Of a stretch of 64,000 bases of DNA, positions 37,744 to 48,001 are shown piece by piece. The stretch is taken from positions 1,924,501 to 1,988,500 of the forward strand of contig CP136890.1 of assembly GCA_034359265.1 (NCBI GenBank). Reading direction: 5' to 3'. Source of the stretch: Canna indica. Lineage: Eukaryota; Streptophyta; Magnoliopsida; Zingiberales; Cannaceae. Both the position numbers and the translations under genes were made by a program. The notes beneath the pieces were generated by a model. It did not search any database, was not told where the DNA came from, and saw only the letters and a program-made list of their open reading frames with translations. Numbering within the stretch: position 1 is the first letter of the stretch; each line of letters opens with the position of its first letter.

Positions 37744-38236
37744 ATGTTGTATAATCTATGTTCTTCCTTGAAGTCGGGTTAGGTGCGATCTCGACAAAAG
37801 ATCTGTAAAAGATACTTCGACGCTCAAATAAAAATGAGTTACATATGATGATAATAGAAATTATTTTTATTACTTGGGGAACATCGTGTCTATATATAAT
37901 ACACGATGAGAGGTGTCTATAGATAATATCGTCTGATAATCTCGTAAGGATGTGCTCAGAATATGTCGAGGTTGATTTTCAAGATATTAATCTTGAAGAT
38001 ATCATGCTTGTAATTGACGAATACCTCGTAATCAATGAGAACGTAAATATCCTTATATGACTGGATGAAACCCTCAAACTAAGTTGTTTGCCTTGACTTG
38101 AGTCTAATTCATGAGTATGAGCGCTTCTTGACCTGATCTGGTCGGGCCCAAAGTACTAGTCCAGTCCATAACTTTTGAGCTTGGTCAGAGTCCGAGGACT
38201 TCGTGCCGAGCTCAAAGTAGTGCGTCGGACTCTAAC
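37744..38236 (-). mobile_element. Possible solo LTR (about 490 bp)
   Basis: On the minus strand it begins TGTTAGAGTCCGACG and ends TTATACAACA, i.e. TG...CA ends. It has a TATA-like TATTATATATAG followed by AATAAAAATAA, the promoter then poly(A) order of an LTR. The 5-bp flanks do not match (TTCGA and CCGAT), so the boundaries or the call may be wrong. Confidence 0.4.
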
Positions 38237-38351
38237 ACCGATCTGATAGATAGACATCAGCTTGGTCTTCGACCGATGTGTTGATCAAGAGATCTAAAGG
38301 AGTATTAGAGTTACTGTTTTGTGATCCTTCAATTTGCAAAGTAAATGCGAC

Positions 38352-38560
38352 CAGGGCGGAGCTAGTATATTGTCAAGGGGGGCAATTGCCCCATCCTGAT
38401 ATTTGTCTCCCCTTTAAAATATATAATAATTTATATTATATATATTAGTATTTAATTATATTTATTCCTCTAAAAATATTTTTTTATCATGTAATTGATT
38501 CTGTGATATACGATTTTATATTTTATTTTTCCTGAGATAATTTTTTTGGCTTCGCCCCTA
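38352..38560. mobile_element. Short hAT-type element (209 bp), TSD AATGCGAC
   Basis: Starts CAGGGCGGAGC and ends, on the other strand, TAGGGGCGAAGCC. Perfect 8-bp flanks AATGCGAC at 38344-38351 and 38561-38568. AT-rich centre, non-coding. Confidence 0.85.
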
Positions 38561-39302
38561 AATGCGACGGTTGCACGAAGACAGATGACATTTTTTTCCG
38601 TGCTCGTTGTTTGTATTGTTATTAATTTTGATAGAAAATAATTATGTGAGAGGATTCGATTGACCATTTTTAAGGCACTCAAGTGCCTATTGTTGATTGA
38701 TGGATGTGTAACGAGGATGCTCAACCCAACCCACTGAATGGAAAGCAACTCTTGTTGGAAGCTCACGTACATAAGAAACTTTGGAATTAATGCGCTATAT
38801 ACGTACGAAATTAGCCGATCTGCGTATACTTAATAGCACTTAACCTGAATGAAGTCCTCTAATATTGCAGTTTCATCGATCACGAGTACTGTGATATATA
38901 CCTACACATTCACGAATCAACACGGCAGTTTCGGCCGTGTGACGAGAGCCGGTCGGAGAAGTAGTTGGATATATGGACGGTGCATGTATATATATATCTC
39001 AGACGACAATGATTTAACCAGAAAAATACAAAGCCCAAATCTAATTAAAACATAAGGGTTTTTGATGATTGCTTCACCGGCAACAACAAACTACGCACGT
39101 AGTAATGAACTAGTTTTGTTCCATATATTGTATTGACTCTATTGACCCATGGAAATTAATAAAGACCGCAATCAACACGACGACGACACTCTCAGTCCAA
39201 TTAAAGATATATCATCATTGTTGCTTCATCAAGTTAACGAAAAAGAAGAAGATGAAGAAGAAATTAAAGGAGCACGCCCTCATGCAATTAACGATCGCCC
39301 AA

Positions 39303-41201
39303 TCAATCAGCAACCGTCCACGTCATGTCTCCCTCGAAGATCCAATGGCACACCTCGACCTTCCCCGGACCAGATCCCAACGCCAAGAAGGCCCCGTGGC
39401 TCGCGCTCCAGTCCGACGTGTCCAGATGACAGATGGCGACCCCACGGTTGATCCTCTCCTTGCTTTGGACGGCCAGGATCTCCGCCTCGTAGACCCGCAC
39501 TCGTGGCACCGAGTGACAGTAGTACACCAGATAAGGAAACAGGCTTTGGTGGCACGATACTGAACGGGTGACGTTACCGCCGTTCACCCCTTTGACCTCC
39601 CCTATCAAGATGCTCCCTTGCGACCCCGCCGTCTTCTCCGTGCTCCGCGCCACCACGTCTCTCCCCAGCACCGCCACCGCGAAGTCGATCACGTCCTCAG
39701 CCGACGTCGCGCACCGCTTCGTCTCCCCCCGGCTTGGCGGCCGCTCGCACTCCGCGACCGTGTCGGCCACAGCCTTCCCCAGCGCCGTATCAGACGGGAT
39801 CTCGAAGACGCGCTGCACCTCGGCGGCGGAGAACGGGATCATCCCGGCGATCGAACGAGGCAGGAATGACCGTGTCGGCATCTTGTCGCGGATGTCCGGC
39901 ATCGGCATCACATTTCCGCTACGGAGGTCGTGCTCGCGGAAGAACTTCCCCGGTTCCACAAGCCAACGGCCTGCAGATTTCTTGACGGGCCTACTTGCGG
40001 CGGCAGCGCTGGAGGCCGAGGATTCGTTGCGATAGGACTTGAAGTCGATGCCGGTCTTGGCGTAGGCCTTGAAAGTGGTGTTCTCGTCGGCGTAGCCCGT
40101 GAACGTGACTTCGTGGGTCTCAGACCCCTCGCCGTAGCCCTTGAAGGTATCACTTCCAGGGTTGAAGGAGTTGCCGTAGTTGACGAAGTCTGCGGTGCCA
40201 GCATTGCCACCCTTGGCGTAGGAAGTGAAGGTGTCGTCGCCGACGTTGGACTGGTCGCGGTAGCTTGTGAAACTCTCCGATCCGGCATTGCCGTCATCTC
40301 CGTACGAATGGAAGGTGTTCTCCGGCACGTTGCTATCGAACCCGTAGTTTTCGAAGCTATCTTTCGCGGCATTGGCGCTCCTGCCGTACCCGGCGAAGGT
40401 AGAGCCGATGACGTTGGTGCTGTTTGCGTAGCTAGTGAACTCCGAGATGACGCCATTGCCGTTTTTGCCGTAACCGGCAAAGGACTGGTCGCCGGCGTTG
40501 GAGTTTTCGGAATATCTTACAAACGACTGCTGGCGACCGTTTGCGGCGGCATCGTAGTTGGTGAACTTGAGTTGAGGGGAATTGGTATCTTCGGCGTAGG
40601 TGGAGAACTCCCCGGCGCCGCCGGTGGCGGACGAGCCGTAGCTGGTGAAGTTCGATGTGACGACGTTGCCTTCAGGGGAGTAAGACGAGAAGGAGTCGTT
40701 GTGTCCGGCGGAGTCGCGGCTGTAGCGTCGGAAGGTGTCTACGGGAATGGTCAGCGAGTCAGAGTAGTTCTTAAAGGAGTCGATCCCACCGAGTGCGTCG
40801 GTGCCGTAATTGGAGAAGTTAGACTCCTGGTAGGCGGCGAAGTTGGAGGGGCCCTTATGGGCATCGTCGGAGAGGGAGGGGAAGCAGAGGAGACGGGCGG
40901 CCTCGCAGAGGGATGGAAGGTGCGAAGAGAGGGCGGAAGGTCCGGCAGCGGCGAGGGAGGAGAAGGTGGCGGAGTCCCGGGCGGAGAGCGGGGAAAGCTT
41001 GGAGAGGAGGAACGCCGGTTGCGGGCGGTTGTTGGGAACCTTGCGGTTCCAGTAGCGTATCAGGGCTGCCTTGGGGGTGAACGGACTACTCGCGGCGGCG
41101 GTTTCTTTGGAGGAGAAGGGCCGTCCCGCCGCCACGTGTGGTGATAGCAGGACAAGTAGGAAGATGAGAGAAGGAAGGAGACTTGGAGATAGAATGGCCA
41201 T
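39303..41201 (-). CDS. BURP-domain protein, polygalacturonase-1 beta-subunit-like
   Basis: Secreted cell-wall protein of the non-catalytic polygalacturonase beta-subunit group. Intronless, 632 residues. A signal peptide is visible (SLIFLLVLLSPHVAAG, cut near residue 25). About 14-residue repeats built on FxxY follow from residue ~118 to ~395 (FTSYG, FAGYG, FKGYG). The C-terminal BURP domain from ~420 holds the four Cys-His pairs in the pattern CH-X10-CH-X27-CH-X25-CH, complete and intact. GC-rich coding, high GC at third positions. The long open frame on the opposite strand is a by-product of that bias. Family members modulate pectin breakdown and cell expansion; the role here is inferred from the family. 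Confidence 0.95.
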   Translation of the reverse strand: MAILSPSLLPSLIFLLVLLSPHVAAGRPFSSKETAAASSPFTPKAALIRYWNRKVPNNRPQPAFLLSKLSPLSARDSATFSSLAAAGPSALSSHLPSLCEAARLLCFPSLSDDAHKGPSNFAAYQESNFSNYGTDALGGIDSFKNYSDSLTIPVDTFRRYSRDSAGHNDSFSSYSPEGNVVTSNFTSYGSSATGGAGEFSTYAEDTNSPQLKFTNYDAAANGRQQSFVRYSENSNAGDQSFAGYGKNGNGVISEFTSYANSTNVIGSTFAGYGRSANAAKDSFENYGFDSNVPENTFHSYGDDGNAGSESFTSYRDQSNVGDDTFTSYAKGGNAGTADFVNYGNSFNPGSDTFKGYGEGSETHEVTFTGYADENTTFKAYAKTGIDFKSYRNESSASSAAAASRPVKKSAGRWLVEPGKFFREHDLRSGNVMPMPDIRDKMPTRSFLPRSIAGMIPFSAAEVQRVFEIPSDTALGKAVADTVAECERPPSRGETKRCATSAEDVIDFAVAVLGRDVVARSTEKTAGSQGSILIGEVKGVNGGNVTRSVSCHQSLFPYLVYYCHSVPRVRVYEAEILAVQSKERINRGVAICHLDTSDWSASHGAFLALGSGPGKVEVCHWIFEGDMTWTVAD

Positions 41202-41265
41202 CTTTTTGGCGGTTTTCTTCGAAGATGGAGATGGAGAAGGGAAGGAATGCAGAGGAGAGTTTGTG

Positions 41266-41273
41266 TATAAATA
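41266..41273 (-). promoter_or_regulatory. Probable TATA box of the BURP gene
   Basis: TATTTATA on the minus strand, 65 bp upstream of the ATG. Position fits a transcription start near 41235. Confidence 0.5.
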
Positions 41274-41728
41274 ATGGAGTGATAACGTTCAGACTGCCAT
41301 GCTTTTTCGCTGCGTTCCCGGCTTTCTTTTCGTGACAATACGTTCCGTATTTAATTAAGGGTCAATTTTATGAGTTAAATTAAAATAAAGTTAAGAATTT
41401 CATGATCGAATTTGATTTTTTTTTTGGAGAAAAAGAGAGAGACCAAATTCACAAAACATTAAAATTGAAACTAATCCTCTAATTAATATATATATATAAA
41501 GAAACCAGAATACTGGGACACTATCGTCAGTAGCAAACTGGGCCTAGTTTGGGCTAATTTTAAGTCATTACTGTGGCCGATTAAATACATAGCGTGTGCG
41601 TCTCGTCATCATACATCGCGCCCCAACGTCCTCCACCGCCGTATTCTTTCCTTCATTTCAACTTGATTACAGCGACCGGCTGCTTTGTTCTGCTTCACTC
41701 GCATCTCTCACCGTCTTAATGCTCGCCT

Positions 41729-43939
41729 ATGCGCTTGAAGTGGCCCGCCGTTTCCTCCCTAAGGCAAGCAACCCAACTCCACGCGCAGCTCATTGTTACA
41801 GGAGCCCTTTTCCATTTTCCGCCCACAACCCATCTGCTGAAATGCTTCACAGACTTCTCCGAGCACTCCGGCCACCTCTCCTATGCTCTAAATTTCTTCT
41901 TCCAAATACCGGACCCGTCCGCTTTTCAGTGGAACACCATCATCCGCGCTTGCTCGAGGAACAATTGTCCTCAAGAATCCGTCCATCTGTTCCACCAAAT
42001 GCGTCGAAAGGAGGTACCGCCTGACGCTTACACCTTTCAGTTCTTGTTCAAGTCATGTGGCCTCGCAGGTTTGGCTATTGAGGGGCAGATGGTGCACGGT
42101 CTGCTCATTAGATTGTTTCCAGAATCCTACGCACACGTCGCCAATTCCTTGGTCCATATGTATATTGAATTCGAGTGGGTTGATGATGCGATGCGGGCTT
42201 TTGAATTGATCGACCAGAAGGATGTTGTCTCGTGGACGACAGTGATCGGAGGGCTTGTAAAGTTTGGGTCGCTGGACGAGGCTCGGAGGTTGTTTGACGA
42301 AATGCCTACTAGAAATGTGGTATCTTGGACAACTGTGATAGCTGGACATGCTAAAGCTGGAAGGGCCTCTGAAGCAGTTAGACTTTTCAAGGAGATGCTA
42401 TCAGATAACATCGCACCCGATACAGTTTCAATGGTTGCTGTGCTATCGGCTTGTGCACAATTGCGGGATGTGCAATTGGGAAAATGGGTTCATCAACTCG
42501 TCTTTGAGAAGAGAATTGGAATCAGCAGCAATCTCGCAGTTGCTCTGATTGATATGTATGCGAAAGGTGGAGACATCAAGTCTGCTCATCAGATTTTTGA
42601 CTCCATGGCTCACAAGAGTATTCCAGCATGGAATGCCATCATCGATGGGTATTGCAAGATGGGCTACATAGATGTAGGCCATTCCCTCTTTGAACGAATG
42701 GATGCTCCTGATATCATCTCATTCAATTCGATGATCACTGGGTACATCCAGAGCAGTAGGCTTAAGGAAGCATTACTCTTGTTTGCAAGACTACGAGTGT
42801 CTGGCTTGCAGCCTGATAGGTTCACATTGGTTGGATTGCTCACAGCTTGTGCTGGTTTAGGTGCACTAAGCCAAGGCAAGATCTTGCATGCTCAAATTGA
42901 GGAGGGTTTCGTAAAGCGTGATGTTTTTCTTGGAACTGCATTGCTGGACATGTATGCAAAATGTGGGAAGATGGATCAAGCAATGCTAGTTTTTGATAGA
43001 TTGGAGGAGAGAGATGCACAGACTTGGACTGTGATCATCTCAGGCCTTGCAACCAATGGAATGGGTCATGTTGCAATTGAGCATTTCTGTTTGATGAAGG
43101 ATAAGGGTATAAAACCCAATGCAGTAGCCTATGTAAGTGTTTTGACTGCATGCAGTCATTCAGGTCTTTTAGAAGAGGGGCGCATGTTTTTTGATGAGAT
43201 GAGTACTCAGTATAAAATAACGCCTGAGATTGAGCATTATGGATGCATGGTAGATCTACTCGGTCGCCTTGGACATTTGGAAGAGGCGGTTGAACTTATT
43301 GAAAACATGCCAATGGAACCAAATGCTGTTATATGGGGCTCCATGTTAAGTGCATGTAGGCTTCACAAGAACACAGATTTAGCAGAGAAGGCAACAATGC
43401 ATATTCTGGAGTTAGAGCCACAGGAGGACGCTGCATATGTTCAGCTATACAATATATATGTAGACAACAAAAGGTGGGCAGATGCCTGCAAAATCCGGCG
43501 CTTGATGGAAGACAGGGGAGTTAAAAAAACTGCAGGTTATAGCTCAATTACAATAGTAGGACAGGTACACAAGTTCATTGCTGGTGACCAAATGCACCCA
43601 GAAATTATGGAGATTCAGACCATGATAGGCGAGATGACAAAGAGATTGAAATCAGCAGGTTATTCACCAATCACAGAACAGATATCTCTGGAAATGGATG
43701 AGGAGGAAAAGGAACAGGCACTCTTTACACATAGTGAGAAGATGGCAATTGCTTTTGGAATCATGAAATTGCCATCCAATTTGCCAATTCATGTAATAAA
43801 GAACTTGAGGGTATGTGAGGATTGCCATTCTGCAATCAAGTTAATATCCAAGATTTGGAATCGAGAGATCGTGGTCAGAGATAGGAGTCGTTTCCACCAT
43901 TTTAGAGATGCAAATTGCTCATGCAATGATTTCTGGTGA
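41729..43939 (+). CDS. Pentatricopeptide repeat protein, PLS class with DYW domain
   Basis: Organelle-targeted RNA-binding protein likely to act in C-to-U RNA editing. Intronless, 736 residues. Tandem P, L and S repeats run from about residue 50 (WNTIIRACSRN, VSWTTVIGGLVKFG, PAWNAIIDGYCKMG) to about 540, then E and E+ motifs, then a DYW deaminase domain. In that domain HSEKMAIAFG supplies the His-x-Glu active-site part and CEDCH plus CSC the zinc cysteines. The last three residues are DFW instead of DYW. Start chosen at the first in-frame ATG before MRLKWPAVSS; a mitochondrial or plastid presequence is short or absent. The edited site cannot be told from this sequence. Confidence 0.95.
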   Translation: MRLKWPAVSSLRQATQLHAQLIVTGALFHFPPTTHLLKCFTDFSEHSGHLSYALNFFFQIPDPSAFQWNTIIRACSRNNCPQESVHLFHQMRRKEVPPDAYTFQFLFKSCGLAGLAIEGQMVHGLLIRLFPESYAHVANSLVHMYIEFEWVDDAMRAFELIDQKDVVSWTTVIGGLVKFGSLDEARRLFDEMPTRNVVSWTTVIAGHAKAGRASEAVRLFKEMLSDNIAPDTVSMVAVLSACAQLRDVQLGKWVHQLVFEKRIGISSNLAVALIDMYAKGGDIKSAHQIFDSMAHKSIPAWNAIIDGYCKMGYIDVGHSLFERMDAPDIISFNSMITGYIQSSRLKEALLLFARLRVSGLQPDRFTLVGLLTACAGLGALSQGKILHAQIEEGFVKRDVFLGTALLDMYAKCGKMDQAMLVFDRLEERDAQTWTVIISGLATNGMGHVAIEHFCLMKDKGIKPNAVAYVSVLTACSHSGLLEEGRMFFDEMSTQYKITPEIEHYGCMVDLLGRLGHLEEAVELIENMPMEPNAVIWGSMLSACRLHKNTDLAEKATMHILELEPQEDAAYVQLYNIYVDNKRWADACKIRRLMEDRGVKKTAGYSSITIVGQVHKFIAGDQMHPEIMEIQTMIGEMTKRLKSAGYSPITEQISLEMDEEEKEQALFTHSEKMAIAFGIMKLPSNLPIHVIKNLRVCEDCHSAIKLISKIWNREIVVRDRSRFHHFRDANCSCNDFW

Positions 43940-45491
43940 TCCCTTGAAAGGTTGAGCTAGCACTCAAGATTTGGGATAGTCAGGCCAGACCTCAAAGTGC
44001 AGGAACTAGTTCACTTTGAACAGTTTGCTTCAATTTTGAAACCACTTGTAGATCTTCCAAGGGAACTTCAACTTAGAATGACTGATTACTCAACCAAATG
44101 CCTGCAATATGTTCAACCTTGGAATAGCAAGCTTTGAATAACTTATAGGAAGCTGCAATTACATGGTGATCACCAAGCAAAAAACTTGAGCTAGGTGGTA
44201 AAACAGAGCTAGATTTTCTTTTGAAGATATCACAATCAATTCATCTTGCTTCTTATTTGTTCATGGAAATTGTTTTAGTATTTAATGTTCAATAAAGCAA
44301 GATTCATCAGCGTGCACTAGATCGCAAAGAACATGTGGATGATGGTGAAATAATAATTTGTTCGTCACATCAGGTGATGAATTTTTTGTTTTCCTGAATT
44401 TATTTGGTATATACTCAAAAAGTCATTGTAGCTTATATTATTTATTTACTGCACATATTACTTGTTTACTAAATTAAAAGACCTGAATTTGGAAGAAGAT
44501 TTCATTGTTGAAGCATCTAGTACTTATTTACTAACTTAAGCTCCCTTTGTTTGTGTAATAAAGCACCATAATCTACAAGATCTATCTCACTGCCGTTTTC
44601 CTCAAGAAAAATACCAATCTTTTTTAAGCCAAACAGTTGTGTCACAAGACCAGGGTCTCTTTGTTTAGTTTTGTTTGAAAAGCTTGCAGATAGGAACAAA
44701 GGACGCTAAAGATATATCTGTTGAGTGACAAGCTTAACTATAGTCGTCACCCATTACATCGTCTGAATTTGTCAGGAAAATGTGGGTGTTAGGTGAAAGG
44801 ATTTTAAAAATGAAGTCAATGATAGGCAAGTTTAGCTACAGAAAAACGTAGAGAGGAGTGTCAATACACCCGAAAGCTGAATTATAAGAGATTAAATTTT
44901 CTAGAAAAGTTTATAGGGACTGTCAGTAGCCCTTTAAAATGTCATGATATACTCCTGAGTTTGATTCTAGTCAGTCAATCTCTCTGGATGAAGTGATGAT
45001 AAATAAATTTAATTTTGTATTATCATCAGCTTGAATTAATTGATCCATTTCTCGTTCAGTAATAAAAATAGTTTCGTTCAATTGATGAACGATCAAGAGG
45101 GTTCGTTTCGTTTCAATATTATGATTATGGGATTTGTTAATTTTTTAAAAATAATGTCTAAAAGCGAAAAAAATACTTGTGTGTAATTAACACTTTAGAT
45201 GACATTCGGTGTATTGTCTAATTTGTCCCCGAAAATCCAACAATAATACAATATATTTTATTCTCAATATACTCCATGTGCAAGGAAAGAGAGGGCAACT
45301 TGTACATTGACCTCAAGACTCAAGTTATCCTTTTCTCTCTTGAATAATAGTATGGTCAAGTCGCCATTTCAAATATAAAGAGTGACTACATCACTCCTGA
45401 CCGAGGTGTGGTACGTAATAAATAAATTATAGTTAATTAATGTTTCAGTTTAAATACATTATAATGTTTCTATATCAAGAATAAATAAAAG
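43940..45491. other. PPR 3' UTR and spacer
   Basis: AT-rich; no gene, RNA or transposon boundary recognised before the tRNA. Confidence 0.4.
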
Positions 45492-45564
45492 GCGCTTGTA
45501 GCTCAGTGGATAGAGCGTCTGTTTCCTAAGCAGAAAGTCGTAGGTTCGACCCCTACCTGGCGCG
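45492..45564 (+). tRNA. tRNA-Arg (anticodon CCU)
   Basis: Cloverleaf: acceptor GCGCTTG/CTGGCGC, D arm GCTC...GAGC, anticodon stem TCTGT/GCAGA with loop TTCCTAA, variable AAGTC, T arm GTAGG-TTCGACC-CCTAC, discriminator G. Anticodon CCT reads AGG. No intron. Some acceptor pairs are G-T or mismatched. Nuclear type. Confidence 0.93.
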
Positions 45565-45575
45565 AAAGTTCATCC

Positions 45576-45580
45576 TTTTT
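45576..45580 (+). terminator. RNA polymerase III terminator of the tRNA
   Basis: TTTTT run 12 bases after the tRNA, the normal Pol III stop signal. Confidence 0.75.
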
Positions 45581-45970
45581 GTGAGTTAAATTTTTAGCAT
45601 ATGTGCTCACGAATTTGTCAAACCTATCATTAAATGAATAACGATATCTACAGCATTTCTTAATTTATGTTTTACCTAATTAAGTTGACCCACTACTGAT
45701 GAGATATTTTAAGCATGTTTTTTTATGATCATGAGTAATTACTTGTACCTATATAAGTCAACTTTTTAAAATTTCTAATGCTATATTTGTACCCATTAAT
45801 TTAGTCAATCTTTAACATTTACTCCTAAGTCTAAATCAAATTAAGCAGAGGAGACCTCGGCTGGTCATGCCTCTTTTTTGATTATTATAGGTCGGAAGAT
45901 TATCCGAATTGAAGACAGGAAATATCGTAGTCCGATTCATTAGGCTAAAATTTGATGCGTTTATATATTC

Positions 45971-45978
45971 TATATATA
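45971..45978 (+). promoter_or_regulatory. Probable TATA box of the ELC-like gene
   Basis: TATATATA about 130 bp upstream of the ATG at 46110, in otherwise ordinary sequence. Confidence 0.4.
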
Positions 45979-46109
45979 CAGCATTGATCCTGTCAACCTT
46001 CCGTGGCCTCCAAGTTGCAGTCCAAGTTGCACCCTCAACTTTCTTTCTTGCTGCTTATAATCCACACCACATCTTTCTCAATCCCGGTCATCGATCGATA
46101 TAAGCAATC

Positions 46110-47180
46110 ATGGTCTCCTCCTCCTCCTCCACCCGCTTCATCAACGCGGCTCTCCAAACGACGGGCGAGAAGGCGCTTTCGTACATCCACGGCCAACTGA
46201 AGTGGCTCATCGGCGACCACCTCGTCTCCCTCCTCGACGAATTCCCCACCCTCTCCGCCCACTGCGAAACATTCACCGACGAGGACGGCGCCGACTCCCT
46301 CCTCCTCCAAGCGCATGGCTCCTTGCCCATATCCTCCTCCATGCCGCACGTGATCGTCACGATATGGTTGCTCCAAGCTTACCCCTTTACGCCGCCTCGC
46401 GTGTTCATCTTCCCCACCGCCAAGCAGGCCATCCTCCCAGACCACCCTTTCGTGGAGCCGTCGGGACTCGTCTCCTCTCCCTACCTCGAGGAATGGCTGT
46501 ATCCCAAGTCCAACCTCCGCGACCTCGCGCGTAACCTCGTCAAGATCTTTAAGTTCTGCCACCCCTACAGCTCCGGCGCGGCGTCTGCTAGTTTTGGCGA
46601 GACTAGTTTTGCATCGAAGAGGGAGGCGATCGACCGCCTATTTGCTCGCCTACACAGCGACACGAAGCAGCTCCAGGCTCAAACCGAGGCGGACATCGAG
46701 CGCCTCGGGAACACGCAAGCTGTGCTGCGTGACCGAGCCAGGGTCATCAAGTGGGGCCTGCGAGAGCTTGAAGGAGAGGAACGGGCCTTGAAGAAGGCGG
46801 TGGAGGAGAAGGTGGACGAAGCGGACATGCTGTCCACTTGGTTGCGACTTCATGGCACTAATTCTCTATTGGCGTCGTCGTTGTCGGATGAGGTGGAAGG
46901 ATTCGAGCCGGTGGACGAGAGGGGAAGATGCTTGCTGGAGGAGGAAGCCGCGGTGTTGGCCATTGATGAGGTGGTGTATGCTCTCGACGGAGCACTGGAG
47001 ACGGGTGTTTTGGATTTTAGGACTTACATCAAGCAGGTGAGGGGTTTGGCGAGGGAGCAATTCTTCCCCGAGGCATTGCTCAATAAATCGCTCGAGGTAA
47101 AAAACTTACGTGGGCAATCTGCTCATATAAGATTCTATGAACTGAGTAGATATAAATTTCAAGCAATTGAATATGAATAA
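46110..47180 (+). CDS. ELC: ELC-like ESCRT-I subunit (VPS23/TSG101 homologue)
   Basis: ESCRT-I component that binds ubiquitinated cargo for multivesicular-body sorting. Single exon, 356 residues. The N-terminal UEV domain (about residues 20-150) carries VIVTIWLLQAYPFTPPRVF, PSGLVSSPYLEEW and LYPKSNL. As in the family it has no E2 catalytic Cys. A coiled coil follows at about 170-245, then the steadiness box (AIDEVVYALDGALETGV ... YIKQVRGLAREQFF, residues ~290-330). After REQFF it departs from the usual RATAAKVR-like end and runs on for about 30 unrelated residues to a stop. GAG|GTAAAA near 47095 could be a splice donor instead. The function rests on domain order. Confidence 0.88.
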   Translation: MVSSSSSTRFINAALQTTGEKALSYIHGQLKWLIGDHLVSLLDEFPTLSAHCETFTDEDGADSLLLQAHGSLPISSSMPHVIVTIWLLQAYPFTPPRVFIFPTAKQAILPDHPFVEPSGLVSSPYLEEWLYPKSNLRDLARNLVKIFKFCHPYSSGAASASFGETSFASKREAIDRLFARLHSDTKQLQAQTEADIERLGNTQAVLRDRARVIKWGLRELEGEERALKKAVEEKVDEADMLSTWLRLHGTNSLLASSLSDEVEGFEPVDERGRCLLEEEAAVLAIDEVVYALDGALETGVLDFRTYIKQVRGLAREQFFPEALLNKSLEVKNLRGQSAHIRFYELSRYKFQAIEYE

Positions 47181-48001
47181 AAAGAGAATCAATATGTTCA
47201 TATTCATTCTCTTAAAGTTTATATTCACTCGTTCATAAATTTTTTTTATGAGCAGACTGTTCATAGAAGTTGCACTCACGCTCGAGGGGACGCATATTGT
47301 CATAGCATAGCAGAAAGATTAATTGTACTGTTGATTGATCTTAAGAATTGCAAAGTGTCCGATTCTAGATTTGGGAACTTGTACTTGCCATTAATCATTA
47401 TCAGATCAGCAGAAAGATGACAATCGGGTCTATAATTAGTGGTTATTAATTTTACCAAATAGAAAACTTCACATAACGACTAGACCTTTCTCTGAGTCAA
47501 CTAAATAAATATATTTAAAGGATTCTAAAACAATGTGCCATGAGACATGATAAGTGATATTTAATTAATCTTTAGCTTTATCCACAGGAAGCTTCGTTTT
47601 GTGCGCTAATTAGATTAATAAGTAATCAAATAGCTTAATCATATGGAAGAATATAAAAATGAACTAAATTAGCAAGAAAGACTTGTGCATCAAGCACCTT
47701 GAAAGAAACAAACCATTGGTGATTCTTCTCATGTCGTAGTTGTTGATAGCAACAGGTTTGTCAACTCGTTTGGCGAAAAGCTAAACAACGCAGCAATGGG
47801 CACAGTTGCAGGAGATTACCACTTTTCATTGACTATATATAATATATCACACCATATGCTATAATACCTTTGCATCCCAAAATATTAGAAAGTTCTCATA
47901 TCTAGATGTATGGAAAATTTCCCTGCAGGAAACAACATATTTATACAACATTTGTAGGCATACTAATTTTTACCAAGTTCAGGAATGAAATACAACCAGC
48001 C
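47181..48001. other. Spacer between convergent genes
   Basis: AT-rich 3' UTRs of the ELC-like and EF-hand genes; nothing else recognised. Confidence 0.5.

Noticed and set aside
39930..41144. 404-residue open frame on the plus strand opposite the BURP gene
   Set aside because: It is a reverse-strand shadow: its Val/Gly/Glu-rich repeats mirror the repeated FxxY codons and high third-position GC of the BURP gene, and it has no domain.
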